DNA of 64,000 nt from Winogradskyella thalassocola (GTDB lineage Bacteria; Bacteroidota; Bacteroidia; Flavobacteriales; Flavobacteriaceae), in the NCBI RefSeq assembly GCF_900099995.1, contig NZ_FNCZ01000001.1:1116001-1180000 (forward strand), in the 5' to 3' direction. The position numbers were made by a program, and so were the translations under genes. Shown one piece after another: positions 53,489-63,821 of this stretch; position 1 is the first letter of the stretch, and each line of letters begins with the position of its first letter. The notes beneath the pieces are model-generated. The model did no database searches. It saw only the letters and a program-made list of their open reading frames with translations, and was not told where the DNA came from.

Positions 53489-55426
53489 ATGAAAGTACTC
53501 AAAATCTTAGTAATAGTTATATGTCTTGGTGTTTTGTCGTGTAAAGAGGAGACGCCTCAAGAAAAAGTTGTTTCTGAAATTGTTACAGAAATTAGAAATG
53601 ACATTCAACGTGTCGAACCTCCAAACTGGTGGATAGGTTTCAAAAATCAAAGTGTTCAATTGTTGGTGAAGCATCCAAATATTGGAAATACCAAACCTAA
53701 AATTTCTTATCAAGGTGTTTCTATAACTAAACTTCATCAAGCGGATAGTCCTAATTATCTCTTTTTAGATTTAAAAATTTCTAAAACTGCAAAAGCAGGA
53801 CAATTCAATATTAGATTTAAACTGGCAGATGATTCAGAACTAGTTCAAACGTATGAATTAAAATCACGAGAAAAACCAGCTGAAGATTATATCGGATTCG
53901 ATAGTTCGGATGCTATTTATTTAATTACACCAGACCGATTTGCAAACGCTAATCCTAAAAATGATGAGGTAAAAGGATTACTTCAACAAGGAATTGATAG
54001 AACAGATGATTACGCTAGGCATGGAGGCGACATTCAGGGAATTACTGAACATTTAGATTATATACACGATTTAGGATTTACAGCGGTTTGGCCGTGTCCG
54101 GTTTTAACTAACGATATGCCAAGTGGCTCGTATCATGGGTATGCGATGACGGATTTTTACGAAGTAGATCCACGTTTTGGAACCATAGAAGAATATCGAA
54201 AATTAGCCGATGATTTAAGATCGCGAGATATGAAACTCATCATGGATCAGGTGGCGAATCACTGTGGATTACAACATTGGTGGATGACGGATTTACCGTT
54301 TAAAGATTGGGTAAATTACCAAGAATTATACGAAGAGAATATCGATAATTGGGACTGGAAAGTAACTAAAACGTCCAATCATAGACGGACTACAAACCAA
54401 GATCCTTATGCGTCTAAAAAAGATCATCAGGAAATGGCAGATGGTTGGTTTGTGTCTGATATGCCAGATTTAAATCAGCGTAATCCGTTTATGGCCAACT
54501 ATATTATTCAAAATAGTATTTGGTGGGTAGAAACTCTTGGTTTGGGCGGCATTCGTCAAGATACCTATCCGTATTCCGAAAAAGAATTTATGAGGAATTG
54601 GGCAGGAGCGATTATGAATGAATACCCTAATTTTTCAATTGTTGGGGAAGAATGGAGTTACAATCCGCTTTTAATAGGCTATTGGCAAGACGGTCAGAAA
54701 AATAAGGACCAATACGATTCTAACTTAAAATCGACTATGGATTTTGCAATGCAGAAAAATATAGTTGATGCCTTAAATGAAGAGGAATCATGGGACAAAG
54801 GTCTCGTAAAAATGTACGAAGGCTTAGCTAATGATTTTGCCTATACCGCTCCAAAAGATATTATGGCATTTTTAGATAATCACGATAAAAGTCGTGTTTA
54901 TACAGAGTTCGATGGAGATCTTACCAAAACCAAAATGGCTTTGAGTTACTTATTAATGATGCCAAGAATTCCACAAATTTATTATGGCACAGAAATTTTA
55001 ATGGATGATTTTGATAACCCAGGAGACCATGGTTTAATTAGAACTGATTTTCCTGGTGGATGGGAAGGTGATGCCATTAATGCATTTACAGGCGAAGGAC
55101 TTTCAGATGCTCAAAAAGAGATGCAGTCTTTTCTCAAAAAAATATTGAATTACAGAAAAACAAGCGACGCTATTCACAATGGTAAAACTGTACATTTTGC
55201 GCCACAAGATGGGGTTTATGTTTTAGCGCGAATGATAGAAAATGAAACCATCGTTCATATAATCAATAAAAATGAGGAACCTCTAGAGATAGATTTAGAA
55301 CGTTTTGAAGAGTTAGAATTAAAAGGAAAAACGTTGAAAAATATCATTTCCGATGAAATACTAATTTGGAATAATAGTCTGTCTTTACCTTCTAAAGGCA
55401 GTTTAATATTGACTACTAAATTTTAA
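53489..55426 (+). CDS. GH13 neopullulanase/cyclomaltodextrinase-type lipoprotein
   Basis: The 645-residue protein has a lipoprotein signal (LGVLSCKEETPQ, Cys about residue 18). An N-terminal Cyc-maltodextrinase-like domain (about 35-135, EPPNWWIGFKNQSVQLLVKH) precedes the GH13 barrel (about 145-545). Catalytic residues are Asp in GGIRQDTYPY (about 356), Glu in IVGEEWS (about 387) and Asp in LDNHDKSR (about 466). The layout equals that of SusA-type neopullulanases, which hydrolyse imported maltodextrins in the periplasm. It is separated from the GH65 gene by a 164-base gap with a repeat element. Confidence 0.93.
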   Translation: MKVLKILVIVICLGVLSCKEETPQEKVVSEIVTEIRNDIQRVEPPNWWIGFKNQSVQLLVKHPNIGNTKPKISYQGVSITKLHQADSPNYLFLDLKISKTAKAGQFNIRFKLADDSELVQTYELKSREKPAEDYIGFDSSDAIYLITPDRFANANPKNDEVKGLLQQGIDRTDDYARHGGDIQGITEHLDYIHDLGFTAVWPCPVLTNDMPSGSYHGYAMTDFYEVDPRFGTIEEYRKLADDLRSRDMKLIMDQVANHCGLQHWWMTDLPFKDWVNYQELYEENIDNWDWKVTKTSNHRRTTNQDPYASKKDHQEMADGWFVSDMPDLNQRNPFMANYIIQNSIWWVETLGLGGIRQDTYPYSEKEFMRNWAGAIMNEYPNFSIVGEEWSYNPLLIGYWQDGQKNKDQYDSNLKSTMDFAMQKNIVDALNEEESWDKGLVKMYEGLANDFAYTAPKDIMAFLDNHDKSRVYTEFDGDLTKTKMALSYLLMMPRIPQIYYGTEILMDDFDNPGDHGLIRTDFPGGWEGDAINAFTGEGLSDAQKEMQSFLKKILNYRKTSDAIHNGKTVHFAPQDGVYVLARMIENETIVHIINKNEEPLEIDLERFEELELKGKTLKNIISDEILIWNNSLSLPSKGSLILTTKF

Positions 55427-55464
55427 AAAGACTTAACAGGTCTAAAAAGTTGAATTAAACATAT

Positions 55465-55491
55465 CCTGCAAGGTTTCAAAAACCTTGTAGG
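55465..55491. repeat. Intergenic palindromic repeat, copy 2
   Basis: This has the same 27-base layout as copy 1 with arms CCTGCAAGGTTT and AAACCTTGTAGG around a CA-type loop. It lies between the GH13 and GH31 genes, 14 bases before the GH31 ATG. No T run follows, so it is not a typical terminator. Confidence 0.85.
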
Positions 55492-55505
55492 TATAAAAGC
55501 TAAAT

Positions 55506-57944
55506 ATGAAAAAATATATTGTCTTAATCATAAGTTTAATATTTGCGATTTCAATCACTGCGCAAAACGAGGCAAGAAAGTTCAAAAATGTAAAGAAAAC
55601 AGACTTTACGGTTGAAATAGAAGTAAGTGATGGAACTTATCAATTCTTAGTTTATAATCCATCTATTATAGAAACAACTTTCATTCCTATAGGTGAAAAA
55701 TTGGAACCTATTTCTCATGCTGTTACTCTAAAACCCGAAAATATGAAGCATATGGTTTCAGCGCATGGAGATATGATTTTCAATGGCACAGATTATTTAA
55801 AGGAGTTTAAAGAAGATGAAAATAGTATTGTTTTGTTAACTGAAGGGGTACAAGTTGAGATCCAAAAGCAACCTTTTCAAATATCTTATTCTTATAAAGG
55901 CAAACCAATTATTTCTGAAAAAGCAGGTTACGTTAAAAACGACAGTCTAGAAACTATAGAATTCGACCTTACCAAAGATGAAGTTTTATACGGAGGAGGC
56001 GCAAGAGCTTTAGGTATGAATCGTCGTGGACACCGTTTGCAATTATATAACAGAGCACATTACGGTTACGAAACCCATAGTGAATTAATGAACTTTACCT
56101 TACCAATTGTGTTGTCGTCTAACAAATACATGATTCACTTTGATAACGCACCAATTGGTTTTTTAGACTTGGATAGCAAAGGAGATAATACGTTGAAGTA
56201 TGAAACTATTTCAGGACGAAAAACATATCAAGTGATTGTTGGGGATTCTTGGTACGACATTACTAATAATTACACCGACTTAACTGGAAAGCAACCCATG
56301 TTACCACGTTGGGCGTTGGGGAATTTCTCAAGCCGTTTTGGCTATCATTCTCAGGAAGAAGTAGAAATGACCATCGATAAATTCAAGGAAGAAGAAATAC
56401 CTGTTGATGCGATTATTCTCGATTTATATTGGTTCGGAAAAGATCTAAAAGGTACCATGGGAAATCTGGAAGTGTTTAGAGATTCCTTTCCTGATTTTGA
56501 AGGCATGGTAAAACGTCTGAATAATAAAGGAGTTAAAACCATTACGATTACTGAACCGTTTGTTTTAACCACGTCCAAAAAATGGGATGAAGCTGTTGAA
56601 AAAGATGTGTTGGCTAAGGACTCCATAGGAAATCCTGCTAAATACGATTTCTATTTTGGTAACACCGGACTCATAGATATTTACAAACCCGAAGGCGAAA
56701 AGTGGTTTTGGAATATTTATAAAGATATCGCCAATATGGGAGTTGCAGGTATTTGGGGAGATTTAGGAGAACCCGAAGTACACCCTAATTGGGTGCAGCA
56801 TCATACAGGTAGCGCAGACGAAGTTCATAATATCTATGGACACGATTGGGCACGATTAATCCATGAAGGTTATAAACGCGATTTTCCAAATACAAGACCA
56901 TTTATTTTAATGCGAGCTGGCTATTCTGGGTCGCAACGTTATGGTATGATTCCATGGTCTGGCGATGTAAACAGAACTTGGGGCGGTTTACAAAGTCAAC
57001 CTGAAATTGCGCTTCAAATGGGCATACAAGGCTTGGCATATATGCATTCTGATTTAGGTGGATTTGCAGGTGCAAACTTAGATGATGAGTTGTATGCACG
57101 TTGGTTGCAATATGGAGTATTCAATCCTATTTTTAGACCACATGCACAAGAAGATGTACCTAGCGAACCTATTTTTAGAAGCACGAAAGCAAAAGCTTTA
57201 GCAAAGCAAGCTATTGAATTACGTTACAAATTATTGCCTTACAATTATAACTTAGTTTATGAAAACAACCAATTTGGGAAACCACTAATGCGACCTTTGT
57301 TTTTTGAAGAATCTGATAATCCTGAATTATTCAATTATTCAAAAACCTATTTATGGGGAAATGATATTTTAGTATCTCCAGTTTTAGAAGCAGGACTTAC
57401 CGAACAGGAGGTTTACTTTCCAAAGGATAATGTGTGGTTCGATTTTTATACTCATGAGAGAATTGTAGGTGGACAAACAAAAATGGTTCAACTCAAAGAA
57501 AATTCTATTCCAACCTATGTGAGAGCAGGAGCTTTTATTCCAGAAGCTGAGTTGGTGCAAACCACCTTGGATTATAAGGATACGTATTATCATGTAAATT
57601 ATTATTACGATGATTCTATAACTACAAGTTCTACTCAAATTTATACAGACAATGGAATGTCTTCAGGTCCCATTCAAAATGAAAATTATGAATTACTTTC
57701 ATTTAATATGACCAAAAAAGGACATCGATTACAATTTGAAATTAATGATGTTATCGGTGATAACCTTGAAACAAAAGGTCGCGTGTTTTATTTATTAATT
57801 CATGGACTAGATAAAAAACCAAAAAGTGTAATTGTTGGACAGGGTCGTCGATTTGAATGGGATGAAGATTCAAAATTACTTAAGATTGCTGTTGAACGTA
57901 ATCCAAGTGAACATTCAATTATCAAAATCAAATTAAAAAAATAA
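55506..57944 (+). CDS. GH31 alpha-glucosidase
   Basis: The 812-residue protein has a Sec signal peptide (cleaved near SITAQ, residue 20), an N-terminal beta-sandwich (about 30-255), a GH31 barrel (about 260-600) and C-terminal sheets. The nucleophile Asp is in GIWGDLGEPEVHP (about 419). The acid Asp lies in MIPWSGDVNRTWGG (about 486). It should release glucose from maltooligosaccharides in the periplasm. Alpha-xylosidases share the fold, but the starch genes around argue for alpha-glucosidase. Four bases separate it from the next GH13 gene. Confidence 0.92.
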   Translation: MKKYIVLIISLIFAISITAQNEARKFKNVKKTDFTVEIEVSDGTYQFLVYNPSIIETTFIPIGEKLEPISHAVTLKPENMKHMVSAHGDMIFNGTDYLKEFKEDENSIVLLTEGVQVEIQKQPFQISYSYKGKPIISEKAGYVKNDSLETIEFDLTKDEVLYGGGARALGMNRRGHRLQLYNRAHYGYETHSELMNFTLPIVLSSNKYMIHFDNAPIGFLDLDSKGDNTLKYETISGRKTYQVIVGDSWYDITNNYTDLTGKQPMLPRWALGNFSSRFGYHSQEEVEMTIDKFKEEEIPVDAIILDLYWFGKDLKGTMGNLEVFRDSFPDFEGMVKRLNNKGVKTITITEPFVLTTSKKWDEAVEKDVLAKDSIGNPAKYDFYFGNTGLIDIYKPEGEKWFWNIYKDIANMGVAGIWGDLGEPEVHPNWVQHHTGSADEVHNIYGHDWARLIHEGYKRDFPNTRPFILMRAGYSGSQRYGMIPWSGDVNRTWGGLQSQPEIALQMGIQGLAYMHSDLGGFAGANLDDELYARWLQYGVFNPIFRPHAQEDVPSEPIFRSTKAKALAKQAIELRYKLLPYNYNLVYENNQFGKPLMRPLFFEESDNPELFNYSKTYLWGNDILVSPVLEAGLTEQEVYFPKDNVWFDFYTHERIVGGQTKMVQLKENSIPTYVRAGAFIPEAELVQTTLDYKDTYYHVNYYYDDSITTSSTQIYTDNGMSSGPIQNENYELLSFNMTKKGHRLQFEINDVIGDNLETKGRVFYLLIHGLDKKPKSVIVGQGRRFEWDEDSKLLKIAVERNPSEHSIIKIKLKK

Positions 57945-57948
57945 TGCA

Positions 57949-59829
57949 ATGCATATAAAAAATCTTATCTTAATTGCTTTCGTTTTTACCGTGTTCGTAG
58001 GTTGTAAAAACGAAGTGAAAGAGTTGCCTAAATCAGAAGAAATCAAACCAGAAATGAAGAAAAAAGAAGTCGTTTACCAAGTCTTTACACGTCTATTCGG
58101 AAATACAAATACGACCAACAAACCTTGGGGAACACTTGAAGAAAATGGTGTTGGGAAATTCAACGATTTTACGGATAAAGCCTTAAAAGAAATTAAAGAT
58201 TTAGGTGTCACACATATTTGGTATACTGGTGTGCCGCATCACGATGTGATTACAGATTATACAGCATTCGGGATTTCAAATGACGATCCAGATATCGTAA
58301 AAGGTCGAGCAGGTTCTCCTTATGCCGTGAAGGATTATTATAATGTGAATCCAGATTTAGCCGTCAATGTAGAAAACCGATTAGAAGAGTTTGAAGCTTT
58401 AATAGAACGTTCTCACAACGCAGGTTTAAAAGTCATTATAGATATCGTTCCAAATCACGTCGCTCGTAATTACCAAAGTTTAACCAATCCTGAAGGGACA
58501 ACCGATTTTGGTGCAGACGATGATAAAACTAAGACTTACGACGTTAATAATAATTTTTACTACAATCCTGGTGAAGCATTTAAAGTACCAGAATGGAAAC
58601 ATGGCTACCAACCTTTAGGCGGCGAACAACATCCATTAGCAGATAGTAAGTTTGAGGAAATTCCGGCAAAATGGACAGGGAACGGTTCACGAGCATCACA
58701 ACCAGATGTTAATGATTGGTACGAAACTGTAAAGGTGAATTACGGAATAAGTCCTGATGGGAGAAAAGATTTTAACGAATTACCAGAAGGTTTCGATAAT
58801 GAAGACTACAAAAAGCATTTCGACTTTTGGAAGGATAGAACCGTACCAAGTTCTTGGGTAAAATTCAAAGATATTGCTTTGTATTGGACGGCAAAAGGTG
58901 TCGATGGATTCCGTTATGATATGGCAGAAATGGTACCTGTGGAATTTTGGAGTTACATGAATTCAGCTATAAAAATGGAAAATCCAGATGCCTTTTTATT
59001 AGCGGAGGTTTACAATCCAAGTTTATATAGAGATTATATCCGAAAAGGGAAAATGGACTATTTATATGATAAAGTTCAGTTATACGACACCTTAAAACAT
59101 GTGATGCAAGGGCATGGAAGTACGGACAATGTGCCGCCAATTTTAAGTGAGTTAAGCGATATAGAGCACAACATGCTTCATTTCTTAGAAAATCATGATG
59201 AGCAACGTATTGCCAGTCCAGATTTTGCAGGAAACGCAGCTAAAGGAAAACCTGCAATGGTGGTTTCGGCAACATCATCCACAGCACCAACAATGATTTA
59301 TTTTGGTCAAGAATTCGGAGAACCAGGCGCTGAAGATTTAGGTTTTGGAGATCCAACCCGAACCTCAATTTTCGATTATGGTTCAGTGCCTAGTTATGTG
59401 CGTTGGGTCAACGATAAAAAGTTTGATGGTGGACAATCCACAAAAGAAGAATTAGAACTTCGAGATTTTTATAAGCGACTGTTGAATTTCACTATAAATA
59501 GTTCGGCTTTAATGGGAGACTATCAAGATATTCAACATTATAATCATCAAAATACAGAATGGTATAATGATAAAGTCTTGTCGTTTGTACGTTGGAGTGA
59601 TGATGAAAAATTAATTATCATTTCAAACTTTAATGCAGAAAACACTTATGGATTCGAATTGCAATTACCAGCAGATTTAGTTCAGAAATTAGGACTTCAG
59701 GATGGTGAATACGAAGTAAAAGACCAATTGTATAATCAATATGCTTCAACCTTAAACGTTGAAAATGGTAAAGCTAAAGTGAGAGTTGATATCAAGCCAT
59801 TAGAATCTTTCATTTTAAAAATAAATTAA
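57949..59829 (+). CDS. GH13 alpha-amylase family lipoprotein
   Basis: The 626-residue protein has a lipoprotein signal (FVFTVFVGCKNEVKEL, Cys about residue 19). The GH13 barrel covers about 35-520 with Asp in GFRYDMAEM (about 323), Glu in LLAEVYNP (about 352) and Asp in LENHDEQR (about 418). A C-terminal beta domain is present. Its exact specificity (maltogenic, oligo-1,6-glucosidase or other) cannot be read. It starts four bases after the GH31 stop and is probably periplasmic or on the outer membrane. Confidence 0.9.
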   Translation: MHIKNLILIAFVFTVFVGCKNEVKELPKSEEIKPEMKKKEVVYQVFTRLFGNTNTTNKPWGTLEENGVGKFNDFTDKALKEIKDLGVTHIWYTGVPHHDVITDYTAFGISNDDPDIVKGRAGSPYAVKDYYNVNPDLAVNVENRLEEFEALIERSHNAGLKVIIDIVPNHVARNYQSLTNPEGTTDFGADDDKTKTYDVNNNFYYNPGEAFKVPEWKHGYQPLGGEQHPLADSKFEEIPAKWTGNGSRASQPDVNDWYETVKVNYGISPDGRKDFNELPEGFDNEDYKKHFDFWKDRTVPSSWVKFKDIALYWTAKGVDGFRYDMAEMVPVEFWSYMNSAIKMENPDAFLLAEVYNPSLYRDYIRKGKMDYLYDKVQLYDTLKHVMQGHGSTDNVPPILSELSDIEHNMLHFLENHDEQRIASPDFAGNAAKGKPAMVVSATSSTAPTMIYFGQEFGEPGAEDLGFGDPTRTSIFDYGSVPSYVRWVNDKKFDGGQSTKEELELRDFYKRLLNFTINSSALMGDYQDIQHYNHQNTEWYNDKVLSFVRWSDDEKLIIISNFNAENTYGFELQLPADLVQKLGLQDGEYEVKDQLYNQYASTLNVENGKAKVRVDIKPLESFILKIN

Positions 59830-59880
59830 GTTACGCCAAAGAAACCTAAGTCTAGACCTGACGGGTTTTAAATTATCCAA

Positions 59881-59907
59881 CCTGCAAGGTTTCAAAAACC
59901 TTGTAGG
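59881..59907. repeat. Intergenic palindromic repeat, copy 3
   Basis: The 27-base sequence is identical to copy 2, and the flanking AA and TT extend the stem. It lies between the two GH13 genes in a 128-base gap. A second motif, AGACCTGACGGGTTTT (59854-59869), precedes it. Confidence 0.85.
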
Positions 59908-59957
59908 TTTTAAAAAAAAGTCTAATAAAAAGTTACCCATTTTCATGGGCACAAAAG

Positions 59958-61634
59958 ATGAAAAAACTATTTTTATTTACCCTAATTCTTATCACTTTGA
60001 GTTGCAAAAATAAGGACACAGAAAGCCAAACAGCTTCAATGGAAACACCAGAAGTTATAGAGACTCCATTTATTTGGGAAGCTGCTAATATTTATTTTTT
60101 ATTAACGGACCGCTTCAATAATGGAGATACATCTAATGATATCAATTTTGATAGAACCAAAGAAACCGCAAAGCTGAGAGGGTTTAAAGGAGGCGACATT
60201 AAGGGCATCACTCAAAAAATAAAGGAAGGTTATTTTACCGATTTAGGAATCAATGCTATTTGGATGACACCGATTGTTGAGCAAATTCATGGAGGAACCG
60301 ATGAAGGTACTGGAGTCACTTATGGTTTTCATGGCTATTGGACCAAAGATTGGACAGCAATTGATCCCAATTTTGGAACTAAAGACGATTTACACGAGTT
60401 GGTAAAAGAAGCACACTCTAGAGGGATAAGAATAGTTTTAGATGCTGTAATTAATCACACCGGTCCTGTTACTGAGAAGGATCCAGTTTGGCCAGACGAC
60501 TGGGTGCGTACAGACAAACAGTGTACTTATGATAATTATGGAAATACAATAAGTTGTACGCTAGTTGCTAACTTACCAGATATAAGAACGGAGAGCAATG
60601 AGAACGTTGATTTACCTCCGCAATTAGTAGCAAAATGGAAAGCCGAAGGACGTTACGAACAAGAAGTAAAAGAGCTCGACGAATTCTTTGAACGCACAGG
60701 CCATCCAAGAGCACCACGTTTTTACATCATGAAATGGCTCACTGATTACATCACAGAATTTGGAGTCGATGGGTACAGAGCAGATACGGTTAAGCATGTA
60801 GAAGAATATGTTTGGCAAGAGTTTAAGGTAGAATGTGATTATGCGTTTTCTCAATATAAGAAGAGCCATCCGGAGCAGGTTTTAGATGATAATGAATTTT
60901 ATCTTGTTGGTGAAATCTATAATTATGGAGTAAGTTCAGGTCAGGAATTTGATTTCGGAGATCGAAAAGTAAATTATTTTGATCCACCTAGCTTTCAAAG
61001 TTTAATAAACTTCGAGTTTAAGTACAATTCTAGAGATAAAGATTACGACGATTTATTTTCACATTATGATGCGATTTTACATAATGAATTAGAAGGTTTT
61101 GGGACTTTAAATTATTTAACCTCTCATGATGATGGTCAACCATTTGATGCTCAAAGAAAGAAACCTTTCGAAACAGCCAATAAGTTATTGTTATCGCCAG
61201 GAACCTCTCAAGTCTATTATGGTGATGAATCTTCAAGGTCACTTATAATTCCTGGTACAGAAGGTGATGCAACTTTACGTTCTATGATGAATTGGGATTC
61301 TATTGCAAATAGAAAGCGTACAAAAGAGGTCTTAACACACTGGCAAAAACTAGGGAAATTTAGAATTAAGCATCCTTCAGTTGGTGCTGGTAATCACCAA
61401 ATGATTTCAGAGACTCCTTATTATTTTTCTAGAAGTTACCAAAACGGAGATTTTAAAGATTTGGTTATTATTGGTTTAGATTTAGATAGTGGAGAAAAAG
61501 TGATTGATGTGTCTAAAGTTTTTGAAGAACGCGTCATGCTACGTGATGCCTACTCTGGAGAAACAGCAACTGTAGAAAATGGAAAAGTCACTATAAACAC
61601 TAAGTTTAACACGGTATTGTTAGAGCGCGAATAG
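59958..61634 (+). CDS. GH13 alpha-amylase lipoprotein
   Basis: The 558-residue protein has a lipoprotein signal (LILITLSCKNKDTES, Cys about residue 16). The GH13 barrel covers about 35-460. Key residues are Asp in DGYRADTVKH (about 274), Glu in LVGEIYNYG (about 318) and Asp in TSHDDGQPF (about 390). The His in the Asp-region motif LDAVINHTGP is present. The family resembles periplasmic alpha-amylases of flavobacterial sus loci. It follows the previous gene after the third repeat element and precedes the GH97 gene by 48 bases. Confidence 0.91.
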   Translation: MKKLFLFTLILITLSCKNKDTESQTASMETPEVIETPFIWEAANIYFLLTDRFNNGDTSNDINFDRTKETAKLRGFKGGDIKGITQKIKEGYFTDLGINAIWMTPIVEQIHGGTDEGTGVTYGFHGYWTKDWTAIDPNFGTKDDLHELVKEAHSRGIRIVLDAVINHTGPVTEKDPVWPDDWVRTDKQCTYDNYGNTISCTLVANLPDIRTESNENVDLPPQLVAKWKAEGRYEQEVKELDEFFERTGHPRAPRFYIMKWLTDYITEFGVDGYRADTVKHVEEYVWQEFKVECDYAFSQYKKSHPEQVLDDNEFYLVGEIYNYGVSSGQEFDFGDRKVNYFDPPSFQSLINFEFKYNSRDKDYDDLFSHYDAILHNELEGFGTLNYLTSHDDGQPFDAQRKKPFETANKLLLSPGTSQVYYGDESSRSLIIPGTEGDATLRSMMNWDSIANRKRTKEVLTHWQKLGKFRIKHPSVGAGNHQMISETPYYFSRSYQNGDFKDLVIIGLDLDSGEKVIDVSKVFEERVMLRDAYSGETATVENGKVTINTKFNTVLLERE

Positions 61635-61682
61635 ATTTTAAATATCTTGCAAACTATCATAAATATTTAAATAAAACGTAAT

Positions 61683-63803
61683 ATGAAAACACCTTTAATT
61701 ACACTCTTAATTGCATTAGTTTTTTGCTCATGTCAGTCAGAAGATACTCAGAAGACTGAAGTAGCATCACCAAATAAAAACCTAGTAGTTGATTTCGATG
61801 TTAATACCGAAGGGCGTCCATATTACGTCGTTAAATTCAACAATAAAACCGTTGTTGATACCTCATATTTAGGTTTTGAATTTAAAGATGTTCCAGCTTT
61901 TAATAAGAACTTTATTATTAAAAACACCAGCACATCTACGTTTAATGAAACATGGCAAATGCCTTGGGGAGAACAGTTAGATGTGGTGAATAACTTCAAC
62001 GAATTAAAGGTAGAGCTTCAGGAAAAAACAAGTCCCGAGCGTTTTTTAAATGTCGTCTTTAAAGTCTATGATGACGGTATTGGATTTAGATATGAATTCC
62101 CAGAGCAAGCACGATTAAAAGGAGATGTTTATATCACGGAAGAACATACCGAATTTAATCTTACAGAAGATTACAATACCTTTTGGATTCCTGGCGATTG
62201 GGATATTTATGAGCACTTGTATAACACCACAAAATTATCGGAAGTTGATGCTTTACAGTTTGCTAATCATAAGAATTTAGCACAGACTCATATTCCTGAA
62301 AATGCTGTAAATACTCCGGTTACTATGGTTGGGGTCGATGGAATACATTTAAGTTTTCATGAGGCTGCTTTAGTCGATTATTCAGGGATGACTTTAAAAG
62401 TAGATACTGAAAATTTAAAATTAAAAAGTAATCTAGTAGGTTCAGAAAATAGGGATTACAAAGTGAAGAAAACAATGCCTTTCAACACACCATGGAGAAC
62501 GATTCAAATTACAGATAACGCTCCAGATTTAATTGAGTCTAATCTTATTGTTAATTTGAATGAACCTAATAAACTTGGAGATGTGTCTTGGTTTAAACCC
62601 ATGAAATACACAGGGGTTTGGTGGGAAATGCACTTAGGTAAATCATCTTGGGATTACGGGATGACGCAAGATATGAGTACGTGGACAGATGGAGGGAAAT
62701 CTCATGGACGCCATGGCGCAACGACAGAAAATGTTAAGAATTTTATCGATTTTTCAGCAAAAAACAATATTGGAGGCGTTTTAGTTGAAGGTTGGAATAC
62801 AGGTTGGGAACATTGGATTGGTTTTGAAGATAGAGAAGGTGTTTTCGATTTTGTAACCACGTATCCAGATTACGATATTGATGAAGTCGTACGTTACGGA
62901 AAGGAAAAAGGAGTGGATATTATTATGCATCATGAAACATCGGCTGCAACAGAAACCTACACCAAACAACAAGATACGGCTTTTGCTTTGATGCAGAAAT
63001 ATGGTATGCATACAGTTAAAACGGGTTATGTTGGAAAGATTCTTCCAAAAGGAGAGTACCACCATGGGCAATACATGGTGAATCACTATAATAATACGGT
63101 TATAAAAGCAGCAAAATATGAAGTTGCCATCAACGCCCACGAGCCGATTAAAGCTACAGGTTTAAGACGAACCTATCCAAATACAATTTCGAGAGAAGGC
63201 TTAAGAGGGCAAGAATTTAATGCTTGGGCAAGTGATGGTGGTAATCCTCCAGAACATTTACCAATTGTAGCTTTTACAAGAATGTTGTCTGGACCAATTG
63301 ATTTTACTCCAGGTATTTTCAATATTAAGTTCGACGAGTTTAAAAAAGACAACCAAGTGAATACAACCATTGCGCAGCAGTTAGCGTTGTACGTGGTTAT
63401 TTACAGTCCGGTGCAAATGGCAGCCGATTTAGTAGAACATTATGAGGCTAACCCAGAACCTTTCCAATTTATAAAAGATGTTGGAGTGGATTGGGAAACG
63501 ACTAAAGTTTTAAATGGTGTTGTAGGTGATTATGTCACTATTGCCAGAAAGGAAAGAGAAACAGGAAATTGGTTTGTGGGAGGTATCACAGACGAAAATG
63601 CAAGAAACATTGATGTCGTTTTCGACTTTTTAGATGCGGACCAAACTTATGAAGTGATTATCTATAAAGATGGGGAAAATGCACATTGGGATAACAATCC
63701 ATTAGATATTTCTATTGAAAAAATTGAAGTTAAAAAAGGTTCAAAATTAAATGTAAAGCTAGCTGAAGGCGGAGGTTTTGCGATTAGTTTAAAAAAAATA
63801 TAA
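61683..63803 (+). CDS. susB: GH97 alpha-glucosidase (SusB-type) lipoprotein
   Basis: The 706-residue protein has a lipoprotein signal (ALVFCSCQSEDTQ, Cys about residue 18), an N-terminal beta-sandwich (about 30-285), the GH97 barrel (about 290-590) and a C-terminal domain. Motifs with the calcium-dependent Glu residues of inverting members are IMHHETSA (about 417), NAHEPIKATGLRRTYPN (about 486) and LRGQEFNAWAS (about 510). It should trim maltooligosaccharides to glucose in the periplasm with inversion, as SusB does. It completes the plus-strand arm of the locus. Confidence 0.93.
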   Translation: MKTPLITLLIALVFCSCQSEDTQKTEVASPNKNLVVDFDVNTEGRPYYVVKFNNKTVVDTSYLGFEFKDVPAFNKNFIIKNTSTSTFNETWQMPWGEQLDVVNNFNELKVELQEKTSPERFLNVVFKVYDDGIGFRYEFPEQARLKGDVYITEEHTEFNLTEDYNTFWIPGDWDIYEHLYNTTKLSEVDALQFANHKNLAQTHIPENAVNTPVTMVGVDGIHLSFHEAALVDYSGMTLKVDTENLKLKSNLVGSENRDYKVKKTMPFNTPWRTIQITDNAPDLIESNLIVNLNEPNKLGDVSWFKPMKYTGVWWEMHLGKSSWDYGMTQDMSTWTDGGKSHGRHGATTENVKNFIDFSAKNNIGGVLVEGWNTGWEHWIGFEDREGVFDFVTTYPDYDIDEVVRYGKEKGVDIIMHHETSAATETYTKQQDTAFALMQKYGMHTVKTGYVGKILPKGEYHHGQYMVNHYNNTVIKAAKYEVAINAHEPIKATGLRRTYPNTISREGLRGQEFNAWASDGGNPPEHLPIVAFTRMLSGPIDFTPGIFNIKFDEFKKDNQVNTTIAQQLALYVVIYSPVQMAADLVEHYEANPEPFQFIKDVGVDWETTKVLNGVVGDYVTIARKERETGNWFVGGITDENARNIDVVFDFLDADQTYEVIIYKDGENAHWDNNPLDISIEKIEVKKGSKLNVKLAEGGGFAISLKKI

Positions 63804-63821
63804 ATTAAATATTTATCCCTC

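Noticed and set aside
53383..59907. Reading the three palindromic repeats as ordinary terminators
   Set aside because: Only the first is followed by a short T stretch, and their near-identical sequence points to a repeated element rather than independent terminators.
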